Assembly (NCBI GenBank): GCA_007115705.1
Contig: QXEO01000236.1
Span: forward strand, 588,701-652,700
Source: Dactylis glomerata
Taxonomy: Eukaryota; Streptophyta; Magnoliopsida; Poales; Poaceae
Direction: 5' to 3'
Length of the DNA stretch: 64,000 nt
The notes under the pieces were generated by a model, which saw only the letters and a program-made list of their open reading frames with translations, ran no database searches and was not told the DNA's origin. Each line of letters opens with the position of its first letter. Positions within the stretch are counted from its first letter, which is position 1. Positions 52,146-62,857 of the stretch are shown one piece after another. The position numbers and the translations under genes were made by a program.

Positions 52146-53859
52146 GGTGAAATCTATTGGACAATAAACTATTACATGTTCAGAGGATATAATTTTTCTT
52201 GGAAAAGACATGGCATATATATGGATGTTATGATCGGTATTTTTCTGAAAAAATCATGTGATGAAGTAAATTCTTAATACTGTGAATCAATTTTCTACAA
52301 GTTACGCTCTTTAAATTTTCCGTGTCACTATTAGTAGTTGGTTGGCATCAATAAGTTAACTATAATACAAGTTTTACAATGATTGGCATTTTTAGTAACC
52401 GTCCATCCACCCCGATCCGACGGTGTTAAAATAGGCGGTACCAAACTAACGGTACCACGGTACCATAATATTGTGGGACCGGTACCAAAATATTATATGA
52501 CTAATCTTTACTATTAAAACGAAAAGTGGTGTCTGGTGTCACACTTTCAATTTCTGATTTTACCCTCACACAAAACACCAAATTACCCACCAATGGCACT
52601 AATTATTTTCCGCTGGACACCGTTTCGCTCCTCCCTTCGTCGCGCTCCCATCGATAGATTTTTTTTCGTCCAGCACTTCCTTCCGCTTGGAAACCCTCGC
52701 GAATTTCTGCATGGCAGCCGCCACTCGGAGACCCTCGTCAGCGCCACCATTCTCTCCCCTCCATCGTTGCCTCTCTACCAGCGAGTATCTCCACGCCGAG
52801 TCCTTCCCGCCCCCAACCCCACTTCCTCATGTCTGCCTTCCAGCATCCTCGCTCCCGGCCCCTTCGCCGTGAAGACCCACGCGTCGCTGTGGGCGTCGGA
52901 GCCGGATCCCATGTGCCTGATTCAGAGGACAACTTGGCCAGCGGCGGGGATCTGGGGAGGGCACCCTCAACGAGGAAATCAACACGTCGCTTGCAGATGT
53001 TTCCAGGGAGCTCGGGAAGCAGGTTCCTAACTCACTTTGAAGACGCGCGTCGAGGACAATGGCTGCGCACTCAAGTGCATTCCATGGTGAGCCCCCCTTG
53101 ATCACTCCAGATCGTTCACAATAAACTCTACCTTTTAGTGCACAAGGCATTGTAGTTATTTTGGGGATTTCTGCCTATTTCTAGAATGATTTGGTCGTAC
53201 ATGCAGATTTATGTATAAGCGTTAGGTTATGCTGGAGCAGTGCCAGTGCCTTGAGGTCAAATACATACTTCGTTGTTTCTTTTACTGTGCTCTAATGGGT
53301 AATTTTGTGGAGTAGGTCAAATAAACCCTTTGACCTAGCAAAATACTTTTATCTGTTAACTACTCTGATATCATGTTCTATCGTTCCTTGGGATGGAAAT
53401 GCATCTAAATTGTCTGCATGTGTAGTTCTGTTCTCAATGTTGCAGTTGTTGATTTGTCTTATCTTTACTATTAAAGTGAAAATGGTGCCCGGTGTTATCA
53501 TATTTCAAAGTAGTTACAGAGGAATACCACCGCAGATTTCTACCCTGCCCAAAAATTCCTCCTGATTTGCATGTACGTTGCCGTTTCTTTTGGAGTTAGA
53601 AGGCCCGAGCGATCCTTGCGTTCGAAGTTGGTTCAGCGCAGCGCTCCTCGCGGGACGAATTGTTGCGCATGCAATGAATATTGGGAACCGCTACACTGCA
53701 GCGTGGCGTCGCAACCCAGCTTAGTACACGCTCTAACACAGCTCAAAAATAGCAAAATCACCATCATTTTAAGTATAAAGGGTGTGGAGGAATAGGCTGG
53801 TAGCATGCGACAATTAACTCTACTACTATACCAATTGAGTCATCTTAAAACGAAAAGGG
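52146..53859. other. Unassigned DNA with two Helitron-like 5' termini
   Basis: 52146-52360 continues the low-copy collinearity. A|TCTTTACTATTAAA occurs at 52505 and again at 53461, each followed by similar sequence (AAAGTGGTGTCTGGTGT and AAATGGTGCCCGGTGT). These look like Helitron 5' ends or a repeated element start. 52560-53100 is GC-rich with short ORFs and could be a captured gene piece, but no domain is recognised. Confidence 0.35.
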
Positions 53860-54231
53860 ATTTGGTGTAGATGGGCACCAGTGCTCTCTTCACTTTTAGA
53901 ATTTTAAATTTTTTAAAATCTCACTATTCTATATTTAAAAAAATTATGGTATTAAATATATAGATAGATATATGCAGAAGAAGTGTATGCAAAAAAGTCT
54001 CGTCAAAAAATATGTTGTATTTTGGGAATTACAAAAAAGACAAATTTCTAATAGTAAATAGTAGTAAAGTGGTAGTAAAATAATATATCTTTTTGTCAGA
54101 AATTTGTCTATTTTATCTTTCTATATATTTAACGCCATAATTTTTGGAAATATATAATTGTGAAGTTTTAAATTTTTCAAAAATGTTGAAGTCAAGGGAT
54201 CACTAGCGCCCATGTGCTAGATACACTTTCC
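53860..54231. mobile_element. MITE-like inverted-repeat element
   Basis: The outer ends pair imperfectly: ATGGGCACCAGTGCTCTC near 53871 and GATCACTAGCGCCCATG near 54198 in inverted form. The AT-rich inner arms also pair (AATTATGGTATTAAATATAT with the inverted ATATATTTAACGCCATAATT). It is about 370 bp and non-coding. The target-site duplication was not settled; a Mutator-like origin is possible. Confidence 0.5.
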
Positions 54232-54619
54232 GTGTGTAAACGTACAATAGTAGCACTAAAGTAGTCTGCCACTGTTCACAAACTGTCATATATCGTTGAT
54301 GTTTTACGTATCCTTATACTTGCATATACATGTAGTACAATAGCCGAATGCCCGTGCGTTGCCACGAATCCTCAAAATAATTCTTGCTACACCTAACACA
54401 CATGTAAACATATAGCAGAGTATTACTTTGAGAGAAAAAGAAGTGTGTTGTATGAAAAGTCATTCTATTATGGGAAATGTATGTGTTTTGCATGGTTCGT
54501 GATACTAAAAAGACCCTCGCGTCGTCTCCAACAAGCAACTCGGTGGACCTAGGTTTCTTCTCCCCTAATCCCCTACCCTCGCCGCAGTGGCCTGATGGCA
54601 TGTCGCGGTAGGAGGGCTC

Positions 54620-54833
54620 TTAGTACCCTCCATCTCCTCTCTCTCTCCCTCCTCATTGTTCGTATCCCTCTCTCTCCTCCCCTCTCTGTCTCCCTCTTTA
54701 CCCTCTCATCCTCCCTCTATCACTCCCTCCCTCTATCATTGTCTCTCTCTCCCTTGCTCCATCCCTCTCTTTCCCCCTCCCTCCCCCTCTCTCCCTCCCC
54801 CCTCACCCTATCTCCCACCCTCCCTCTCCCCTA

Positions 54834-54883
<50 letters not shown>
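54620..54883 (+). repeat. CT-rich low-complexity tract ending in (CT)n
   Basis: It is a CTCTCCCTCC-type tract with an uninterrupted CT run of about 45 bp at 54838-54883. The mirror GA-rich tract is at 55628-55850 in the other arm of the inverted repeat, with a shorter GA run. ORFs called here are low-complexity artefacts. Confidence 0.85.
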
Positions 54884-54887
<4 letters not shown>

Positions 54888-55983
54888 ACCCATGCGTTAC
54901 TATAATTTAATAATTTAGGATATATCAACATGTTAGCCATCAAGATGTTTACAAACATCTGATGTATACATGCAGCTCTCATGAAAAAAAATTTAATATC
55001 TATAAAAAGTTAACATATATATGTTGTTGCCAACAAATTAGTTTCATTTTCTGAATTTTAGAATATAATCCTACCTCCAAGCAACCCATATATCTGGAAA
55101 GCAACCCACATCGCCAGCCACTGAGACCACGCCTGGTCAACATACAAGCAATCCACAATCACGCGAACTGGAGGAGCACTGAGTAGAAGATTGAACCACC
55201 TTCAACTTCAACCACCGTACAGTCCACCACGGGCCACACCGGCCGCCGCCGCCAGTTGCTATGATGGGCCATCGCCCAGGATCCCGATCTCCGCCACCTG
55301 CGTAGGAAACAGACGGAGGACCTTATCCCTTCGGGAATGAGGCCTAGCGCCACCATGGTCGGAGCCAGTGGCTGTGATGGCAGGGGAGGTAAGTAGGGGT
55401 CTCCTCGCGGTTAGGGATTTAGCCATCGGGCAGCCACAGGATCGGGCAGCCACAGGGGGCCGACATCAGAATCTAGGGGAAATAATTGAACCAGTAAATC
55501 TTCTATTATTTTTAGTACTCTACAAGTGTAAAGATGAAAACAATGGTGTTGCATCGAGTACGAGGACAAAAATATAACATGTTGATATATCCTAAATTAT
55601 TAAATTATAGTAATGCATGGGTATTCAGAGAGAGAGAGAGAGAGGGAGAGAGTAGGGGAGAGGGAGGAAGGGTGGGAGATAGGGTGAGGGGGCAGGGAGG
55701 GAGGGGGGGAAAGAGAGGGATGGAGCAAGGGAGAGAGAGACAATGATAGAGGGAGGGAGCGATAGAGGGAGGATGAGAGGGTAAAGAGGGAGACAAAGAG
55801 GGGAGGAGAGAGAGGGATACGAACAATGAGGGAGGGAGAGAGAGAGGAGATGGAGGAGGGTACTAAGAGCCCTCCTACCGCGACATGCCATGAGGCCACT
55901 GCGGCGAGGTAGGGGATTAGGGGAGAAGAAACCTAGGTCCACCGAGTTGCTTGTTGGAGACGACGCGAGGGTCTTTTTAGTAT

Positions 55984-56419
55984 GGAAAAAACTTGGCTAA
56001 GCACCATCTCACCTACACCCTCTACTGTTTGGGATTTGTCTTTTTATATCTTCTAAACTATATAACATATGGACTTGAAACTTATAGGTCAACTGTAATA
56101 TTGCAACTAGAATGTGAGAAAAATAGTTCAGAATTTTTTTGTGAAATTTAAAATTTTCAAATATTTAAAATTCAACAAAAATGTTTAAAATAAATAAATA
56201 TGTACTGTCATAAAAATCTCGAACTATTTTTCCCAAAATCTATCTCAAATGTTTTAGTAAACTGCCAAGTTTCAGATTCAAAGATTGTATAGAGTGAGAG
56301 ATACAAAAAAGAGAAGTTGTTAGAGAGGACAAAAAATAGGCCAGCACAGATCTTGATGCATCAATTAACTGCTCAGATATGGGGGTGTAGGTGAGGTGGT
56401 GCTCAGAAAATGCACTCTC
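55984..56419. mobile_element. Mutator-like MITE inserted in the right arm
   Basis: A perfect 9-bp target-site duplication, TTTTAGTAT (55975-55983 and 56420-56428), flanks a 436-bp AT-rich element. The inverted ends share AGCACC and CTCACCTACACCC. The left arm of the large inverted repeat has the empty site, which confirms the insertion. Nine-base duplications are typical of Mutator elements. Confidence 0.85.
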
Positions 56420-56802
56420 TTTTAGTATCACCAACCATGCAAAACACATATATTTCCCATAATAGAATGACTTTTCATACAACACACTTCTTTTTCTCTC
56501 AAAGTAATACTCTGCTATATGTTTTACATGTGTGTTAGGTGTAGCAAGAATTATTTTGAGGATTCGTGGCAACGCACGGGCATTCGGCTAGTTTCTCTAA
56601 TTTACTTAACAAAAAATGTAAAAAAAACAAACGCTCTTTTGAGCGGCCAAATCACCGGATGAGCGTGCACGGATCTAAAAGCACAAATCTGAGCATCGTG
56701 ATGTCTTCTTGTCTCTCTCACACTGTATGTCTCTCTCTCAGTGGAGCAGGCCGGCGGCCGCCGGCGCTTGGCGAGGAAGGAGGATGAGCCTCCGCGACAC
56801 AT

Positions 56803-58191
56803 TGATACGTCCAAAACGTATCTACTTTCCCGAACACTTTTGCTATTGTTTCTCCTCTAATTTGTGTGTTTTGAATACAACTAACACAGACTGACGCTGG
56901 TTTCAGCAGAATTGCTCTGGTGTCTCGTTTTTGTGCAGAAATCCAACTTTCAGTAAAAATTCGGGTAAAATCATCAAAAATCACCAGAAGACCCACGAAG
57001 CCAGAATACGGGACGGAGAGGAGGCTCGAGGGGCCCTCACGCACTGGTGGCGCGGCCTAGCCCTGGCCGCGCCACACTGGCGTGAGGAGGACCCAGCCGT
57101 CCTCTCGGCCTCCTCTCTCGCCTACATATACCCTCTGACGACATAATATCGGGGAGACGGCGTTTTTCCCAGATAGACTTCCGCTGCGCCGCCGCCATCA
57201 GAAACCGCGATTCGAAACCAGAAACTCCGTTCTGGCACCCTGCCGGGACGGGGATTCGGAGGAGATCTTCATCACCATCATCACCGACGCTCCTCCATCG
57301 ATCATCCATGACTCCCCCATCCATGTGTGAGTAATTCTCCCACTGTAGGTGAGGGGATGGTAGGGATTGGATGAGATCATTCATGTAATTTTATATGAGA
57401 TTGTTAGGGCATAGTGCCTAGTATCTTTATTTAGTGCCTATGACATTGTTGCAACTTGTTGTGCTTAATGCTTGTCACTTTGGGCCGAGTGCCATGATTT
57501 CAGATCTGAACATGTTATTATTTCTATGATGATACTTGTTGTTTATGGTCTTACCTACAAGTTGTATACACATATTGTTGTCCGGAACCCGAGGCCCCAA
57601 AGTGATATAAATTGGGATAACCGGAGGGGATGGCTATGATGTGAGGATCACATGTGTTCACCGAGTGCTAATACTTTGCTCCGGTACTTTATTAAAAGGA
57701 GTACCTTAATTACCAGTAGTTTCCCTTGAGGCCCTGCTGCAACAGGCTGGTAGGACAAAAGATGTCGTGCAAGTTTCTCATTGTGAGCACGTACGACTAT
57801 ATACGGAATACATGCCTATGATTGTTTGTACTAGGATGCTTTATCATTATTTATCTGCAATGCCCATGTCTCATTGATTTCATGAATTATCTTATCCATG
57901 CAACGCCCGTAATCCATCACTATGCCTACAGTATTTGTTCCTGCTGTTTACAACCGTTACTACTACCGCTACTATTTTACTACTGCTGTTACTGTTTCAC
58001 TACTGTCACCACTATAAAACTGTTGCTACTGATAAACCACTGCGAGCAAGACTGTTTCTAGGTGCAGCTGAATTGACAACTTATTTGTTAAGGCTTACAT
58101 ATATTCTTTGGCTCCCCTTGTGTCGAATCAATAAATTTGTGTAATACTTCCCTCGAAGACTGTTGCGATCCCCTATACTTGTGGGTCATCA
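56803..58191 (+). repeat. 5' LTR of element D
   Basis: It starts TGATACGTCCAAAACGTATC and ends GTGGGTCATCA, giving TGAT...ATCA ends, 1389 bp. It carries a GC-rich hairpin (57047-57075), a TATA-like ACATATACC near 57122 and the CACCCTGCCGGGACGGGGAT block also seen in the solo LTR. The end is placed by terminal symmetry and the PBS that follows. Confidence 0.8.
57047..57075. other. GC-rich hairpin in the element D LTR
   Basis: GTGGCGCGGCC pairs with GGCCGCGCCAC around a 7-nt loop TAGCCCT. An outer stem CCTCACGC/GCGTGAGG pairs beyond an ACTG/ACTG internal loop. It lies 45 bp before the TATA-like motif. Confidence 0.75.
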
Positions 58192-58202
58192 AGACTATTT
58201 TC

Positions 58203-58220
58203 TGACGCCATTGCCGGGGA
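58203..58220 (+). other. Primer binding site of element D
   Basis: TGACGCCATTGCCGGGGA follows 12 bp after the LTR end. It is a variant of the TGGCGCCGTTGCCGGGG sequence common at this place in Triticeae gypsy elements. Confidence 0.6.
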
Positions 58221-58279
58221 GCATAGCTTTATTTGTAAGTTCACTTGGTATTCCTATTGTTCGCTGTAATCCTTTCATC

Positions 58280-60058
58280 ATGAGTAAACCCCGTGATGGA
58301 AAAGTTCCTATATTGCCATCCACTACAAGAAGAGGTACGACTCTCAACACCTCTGTTGCTCTTGATTCGCCATCTATTATGAGTAAGTTGCTTACACCAC
58401 CACACCCACATGCTACTGCTACTACTTTTGCTGAGATTGAAAATGCCACTGATAATTTAGATGATGCTTCTACTGTGCTTGATGAGAGTGGTTCACTAGG
58501 TTCCTTTTAGATGCTACTATTGCTAGAGCTAAGTTGGGAAACACCACTGTTACACCTATTAGTTCACCTGAGTCTAGGGAATGTCCTAGTGATGATTATG
58601 ATGATGATGCTTATATTGAGCTTGATGATGATTTTATTGCTGAAGCACGTGCTGCTCGTAATGCTGGTAATGTTAAAGAACTTCTTGCAAGACATTCTAT
58701 TAGATATAATTTGTTTCCTGATCCTAACTTTGCTGCTTCTCCCATAAATATTAGAGACAAGGATTATGATTTCTCTTTGGATTTATCTTACATATCTATT
58801 GTTGAGAAAACTACTTTTTGTGGTACTAAAGATGAGAGTGCTATGGAGCACATGAATGAGCTTTCTACTTTGAGTAATTTGTTTTCTGATGATATTAAAC
58901 TCCGCACTTACTTTGTTGCTAAGATTTTCCTTTCTCGTTGAAAGATGCAGCTAAAATTTGGTTTAATAGCTTGTCTCCTGGATCTCTTACTAGTCCTATT
59001 GCTTGGTTAATGCTTTCTTTCAGAAATATTTTCCTGCTAGTGCTCAACATGCTGCTGTGCAGAAAATCTTTGATTTTGAACAGGGAAAAGGAGAGATGTT
59101 GCCTGAATCTTGGACAAGGTTTTGTTCTTTAATTAGAGCTTTGCCTAAAGAACCATTGCCTAAAAATGAACTCCTTGATATATTTTATAATGGACTAACG
59201 AATGAATCTAAGTCATATTTGGATAGTTGTGCTGGTTGTGTTTTCAGGGAAAGAACTCCGGCTGATGCTGAAGAATTAATGGCTAAAATAAGTCGGAATC
59301 ATGATGATTGGACTTTAGTTGAGCCAACACCAGCACCAACCCCTGCGCCATCTATAGAGCCTACGCCGAAGAAGAGAGGGATGATTGAATTAAATGATGA
59401 AGTTATGAAGGAAGCTAAGAAATCTCTTAAGGAGAAAGGTATTAAGGCCGAAGATGTGAAGAATTTACCTCCTATAGAAGAATTATGTAAGCCAATCCTT
59501 CACTCATCTACTATTGAGGTACACTCTCTCCAACGCTTTGATGAAAGAGATATTCCTTATACTAAACCTCCTGATCAATGCTTAGATGAGTTCGATAATT
59601 TTATTGTTAAGCAAGAAAATTTTAATAGAATGGTGCATAATCATTTGTTGGAAAATTCTAGAGCTATTAACAAGTTGCAGGATATTGTGGAGAGAATCGC
59701 CAATGATGTGAAGATACTTGTTAAACATTTTCAAATGGTTCAAACACAAATTGATCAGCTTACCAAGGTGCAAAAAGACTTGCTAGTTAATGCTGCAAGA
59801 GAGAAGCAAGCATGTGAAATACGCACAAGAAGTGGCGCTGCTACTCAAGATCCATTATATCCTGAAGGACATCCTAAGAGGGTCGAGCAAGATTCTCAAC
59901 GTACTTCAAGTGATGATATTCCTTCTAAGGAGAAGAAGAAGAAGAAGAAGAAGCATAAAACAACTGCAGAATCCTCTGATGCAGGTAAAGATCCTAACAG
60001 TGTTTCTATTTCTGATGCTGAACTGAACCAGGAGATGCTTCCGATAAAGAAGAGATAA
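58280..60058 (+). pseudogene. Gag of element D, frameshifted
   Basis: Translation starts at MSKPRDGKVPILPSTTRRGT and is broken by frameshifts near 58507, 58940 and 59000. The fragments 58534-58941 and 59003-60058 carry the remainder. The central part has a retrotransposon gag domain (AAKIWFNSLSPGSLTS, then FEQGKGEMLPESWTRFCSLI and LLDIFYNGL). The C-terminal part is Lys/Glu-rich with a KKKKKKKH run. No zinc knuckle was seen. Only the second half remains a long open frame (351 codons). Confidence 0.8.
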
Positions 60059-60819
60059 AGAAGAAGTTGAAGAGGAACCAGAGAAGATTGACAAGAATGC
60101 AAAGTACACCAAAGAAGACTTCATTGCTAACAAGAATGGTAAAGAGAGAGAACCTTGGGTGCAGAAACCAATGCCTTTTCCTAGTAAGAAACCCAAGTCC
60201 AAGGAAGAAGAACACTACAACAGGTTTTGTGAATGGATGAGACCTTTATTTTTGCAAATTCCTTTGACTCATGCTATTAGAATGCCTCCTTATGCAAAGT
60301 ATATGAAAGATATTGTCACTAACAAAAGGAAAATTCCTAGTGAGGAAATTTCCACACTACTTGCTAATTATTCTTTTGATGGTAAAGGACCGGAGAAGCT
60401 TGAGAGCCAGGTATACCTACTATTCCTTGCTCCATTAAAAATAACTATGTTAGAACTGCTTTATGTGATTTGGGAGCTGGAGTTAGTTTCATGCCTTTTT
60501 CTCTTTATAAGAGACTTGATCTAGAAAAATTGGTATCAACTGATATATCTTTGCAAATGGCTGATAAGTCTACTACTATTCCTATTGGTATATGTGAAAA
60601 TGTTCCTGTTCAAGTTGCTAACAGTTGTTTAATATAAACTGATTTTGTTGTGTTAGAAATGCGTGAAGATGATAATATGTCTATTATTCTTGGGAGACCT
60701 TTTCTAAATACTGCAGGTGCTATTATTAATTGCAATCAAGGAAAAGTCACTTTTAATGTTAATGACAAAGAGTATACGGTTTATTTTCCCAAGAAGATTG
60801 ATAGGAAGATGCTCTAAAT
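60059..60819 (+). pseudogene. Aspartic protease region of element D, broken
   Basis: A stretch in mixed frames includes EPWVQKPMPFPSKKPKSK (about 60150-60200), then a retropepsin-like region: IPCSIKNNYVRTALCDLGAG (active site CDLGAGVS), ADKSTTIPIGICENV and MSIILGRPFLNTAGAII. A stop near 60636 and a frameshift near 60412 interrupt it. It ends at KKIDRKML before any RT. Homologous polyproteins would continue into RT, so a deletion is inferred. Confidence 0.75.
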
Positions 60820-61144
60820 TCAATTAAGCATGTTGAGACCATCAAAGTTGGTCAAATTATTTGTTTAGAGCGAAAGCCCAAGGAAGAATATCAAATTGTT
60901 ATGATTGGGGGCTATACCTATCAAAGTTGAGGTAACATATGCATTTAGTGAAGTGCAAAGTTTTACCTCATATAAAGTTAGTTTGGGAACAAGACCTTGA
61001 TCAACCTTGTTAACAAAGTGATTTTGTATGAACGAAACTTCGTTTTCACCGCATCCACTCCACCTCATTTGTATTTACTTTCATCAAATTTTGTTCCTTT
61101 AGTTAAGTTTGCATGATTAAGAGTATCTCAGAGCTGCTGCATGC

Positions 61145-61547
61145 TTGGTTTTGATTTGCTTGAAATCATTTTATCTTCGTTTTTCTGAGTTTTTATCGAT
61201 ATGCCAATTTCCTGAAAATCCTCGGAATAAGTTTCTCAAAAAATTCCAGAAAATTCTTTATAAATTTTTATGTCAAAATTGGGGCAGAGAGACACCTGGG
61301 AGGCACCAGGTGGGGCTGCCCACCACCATCACACATAGGTGGCGCGGCCCAGCCCTGGCCGCGCCACCCAGGTGTGATAGGGCCCCACCTGGCCCCTCAC
61401 TTATCTCTTCCTCCCCTGCTCTTTCTCTCTCCCGAAAACAACGACACACTCAGCTCAAACCCGAGTTCTTGCTGTTCTTCACCTGGATTTTTCGATCTCC
61501 TTGCTCAGCCCAACATTTCTGCTGAAATTTGGAGCATTTGTTCTCCG
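61145..61547 (+). promoter_or_regulatory. Candidate internal promoter and leader of the downstream ORF in element D
   Basis: A TATA (TTATAAATTT, 61258-61267) is followed by a nested GC-rich hairpin (GGTGGCGCGGCC/GGCCGCGCCACC around CAGCCCT, 61327-61357) and a C/T-rich leader. At 61548 a donor CCG|GTATGTGAC starts a 217-nt intron that ends TTTCAG at 61764. The layout copies that of the LTR. Confidence 0.45.
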
Positions 61548-61773
61548 GTATGTGACTCCTCCACTTGTCCAAGTAGAATTTCTTTTGGTGAAGTATTTCT
61601 TGAGTATTTTAGCATTGTAGGTGACAGTATAAATGAGTATGCATGCTTGTTTATTGCTTAGAATTTATTTTTATGCATGATAGCTCTCTAGTAACCCACT
61701 ATAGTAGTTTCCTACACTTGCTTGTCTTTAAATCACTTTTTATGAGTTTGTTGAAAAATTTCAGAGAAGGGAG

Positions 61774-62857
61774 ATGGACAACTTCACATATGGAGAAGTG
61801 TTTGAAAGTGATGCACCAAGGTCATCAAGGCCCTCAAGATCCACTGCTCAATATAGGATGTCTTATAATGAGGATCTCATGTCACCAAACCTTGAAGGGG
61901 ACGATGGAGATGCACATCCATCCACCTTCCCTTGTATTAACTTTTTGAGTGATGGAGGGATTCTGATGATTTCTTGCTTCTTATTAACAGGGTACAAAGA
62001 TTTTCATTGAAAGTTTTAAATTTATTAACGCTCATTACAATCCTTCCGTTGCATTTAAGATTTATGATAAGTCTATCACCATGCCTTTGGGGAGGTTTTG
62101 TTCTATTTTAGGTATTCCCATGTTTGGAACGGCCAAGAGGATACAAAATAACCCCACTGATTTGTTGGAGCTTTACCGAGGAGTGACCAATGATGATGAC
62201 CGCACCGCACAGCGTGGCAAGATAAGAAATATTCAGCTCCCAGCTATTAGATATTTTACTTACTATGTTGCAACTAGTGTACTTGGTAGAGAAAACACTA
62301 GCAATATCTCCAACTATCATTTAGCTTTTCTAGCTACCGCTCTTGATGTTAGTAGGAAGTATAACCTTTGTGCTATTATTGCTCGTCGCCTAGCCGCTAG
62401 GGGACCTATTTATGGAGGTATTATTGCCGCACGCATTGTTGCTGAGCTAGGACTTTCTATTGCTCCTAATGATGTATTGTTGGCTCCACAGAGGCTTGAT
62501 CTTGCTGCCATGAAACTCCATCATTTTGTTACTGCTAACTCATGTGCAGGGAAATTAGTTTATAGGATGTTATTTATTGATGGAGAGGAAAGGGAAGTTC
62601 CCTTGCCTCAGCCTAACTTGTTCAGCATTCACGTGAGGCCATGGTCGCGCACAAAGGAGGAGTTGGACGATCAGCTTAGGTTGCTTGGTTTCAATATCCA
62701 ACATGGCGCGGTGGTCCAGGAGGAAGAGGAGGAGTCGGCCTATCACTTCACCACGTACCATTCCGGGGCATCCTCGAGCTCATATCAGGACGATGGTGCT
62801 TCTTCGTCACACTACGGAGGCGCCACCTCATGGCCGAGTTGGCCGAGTTGGGATTGA
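61774..62857 (+). CDS. Env-position ORF of element D (function unknown)
   Basis: The first part (61774-61933, MDNFTYGEVFESDAPRSS) begins nine bases after the leader intron acceptor. The main part is open from 61991 (GTKIFIESFKFINAHY) to 62857, with an internal Met at 62081. A possible short intron 61934-61990 has GT-AG ends but would shift the frame by one, so a mutation or another splice is needed. Motifs include GRFCSILGIPMFGTAKRI, IRYFTYYVATSVLGREN and GGIIAARIVAELGLS, ending in an acidic and Ser/Tyr-rich tail (EEEEES, PSWPSWD). It resembles ORFs found after pol in Athila-lineage elements; no clear transmembrane segment was seen. Function is not known. Confidence 0.6.

Larger units (their letters stand above)
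54342..56591. repeat. Long inverted repeat with Helitron-like 3' termini at both outer ends
   Basis: The left arm 54342-54935 (about 594 bp) is the reverse complement of 55575-56591 once the 436-bp MITE is removed. The central spacer is about 640 bp. Both outer ends read GCAACGCACGGGCATTCGGCTA facing outwards when split as hairpin plus CTA; the right one is CTAG|T, a Helitron 3' end, and the left one is degraded to CTAT. The arms include pyrimidine/purine-rich microsatellites. Transcripts through it would fold into a long hairpin. Confidence 0.75.

Noticed and set aside
54595..54910. Ser/Leu/Pro-rich ORFs in the CT-rich tract and its mirror at 55600-55942
   Set aside because: Microsatellite translation; no codon-like structure.
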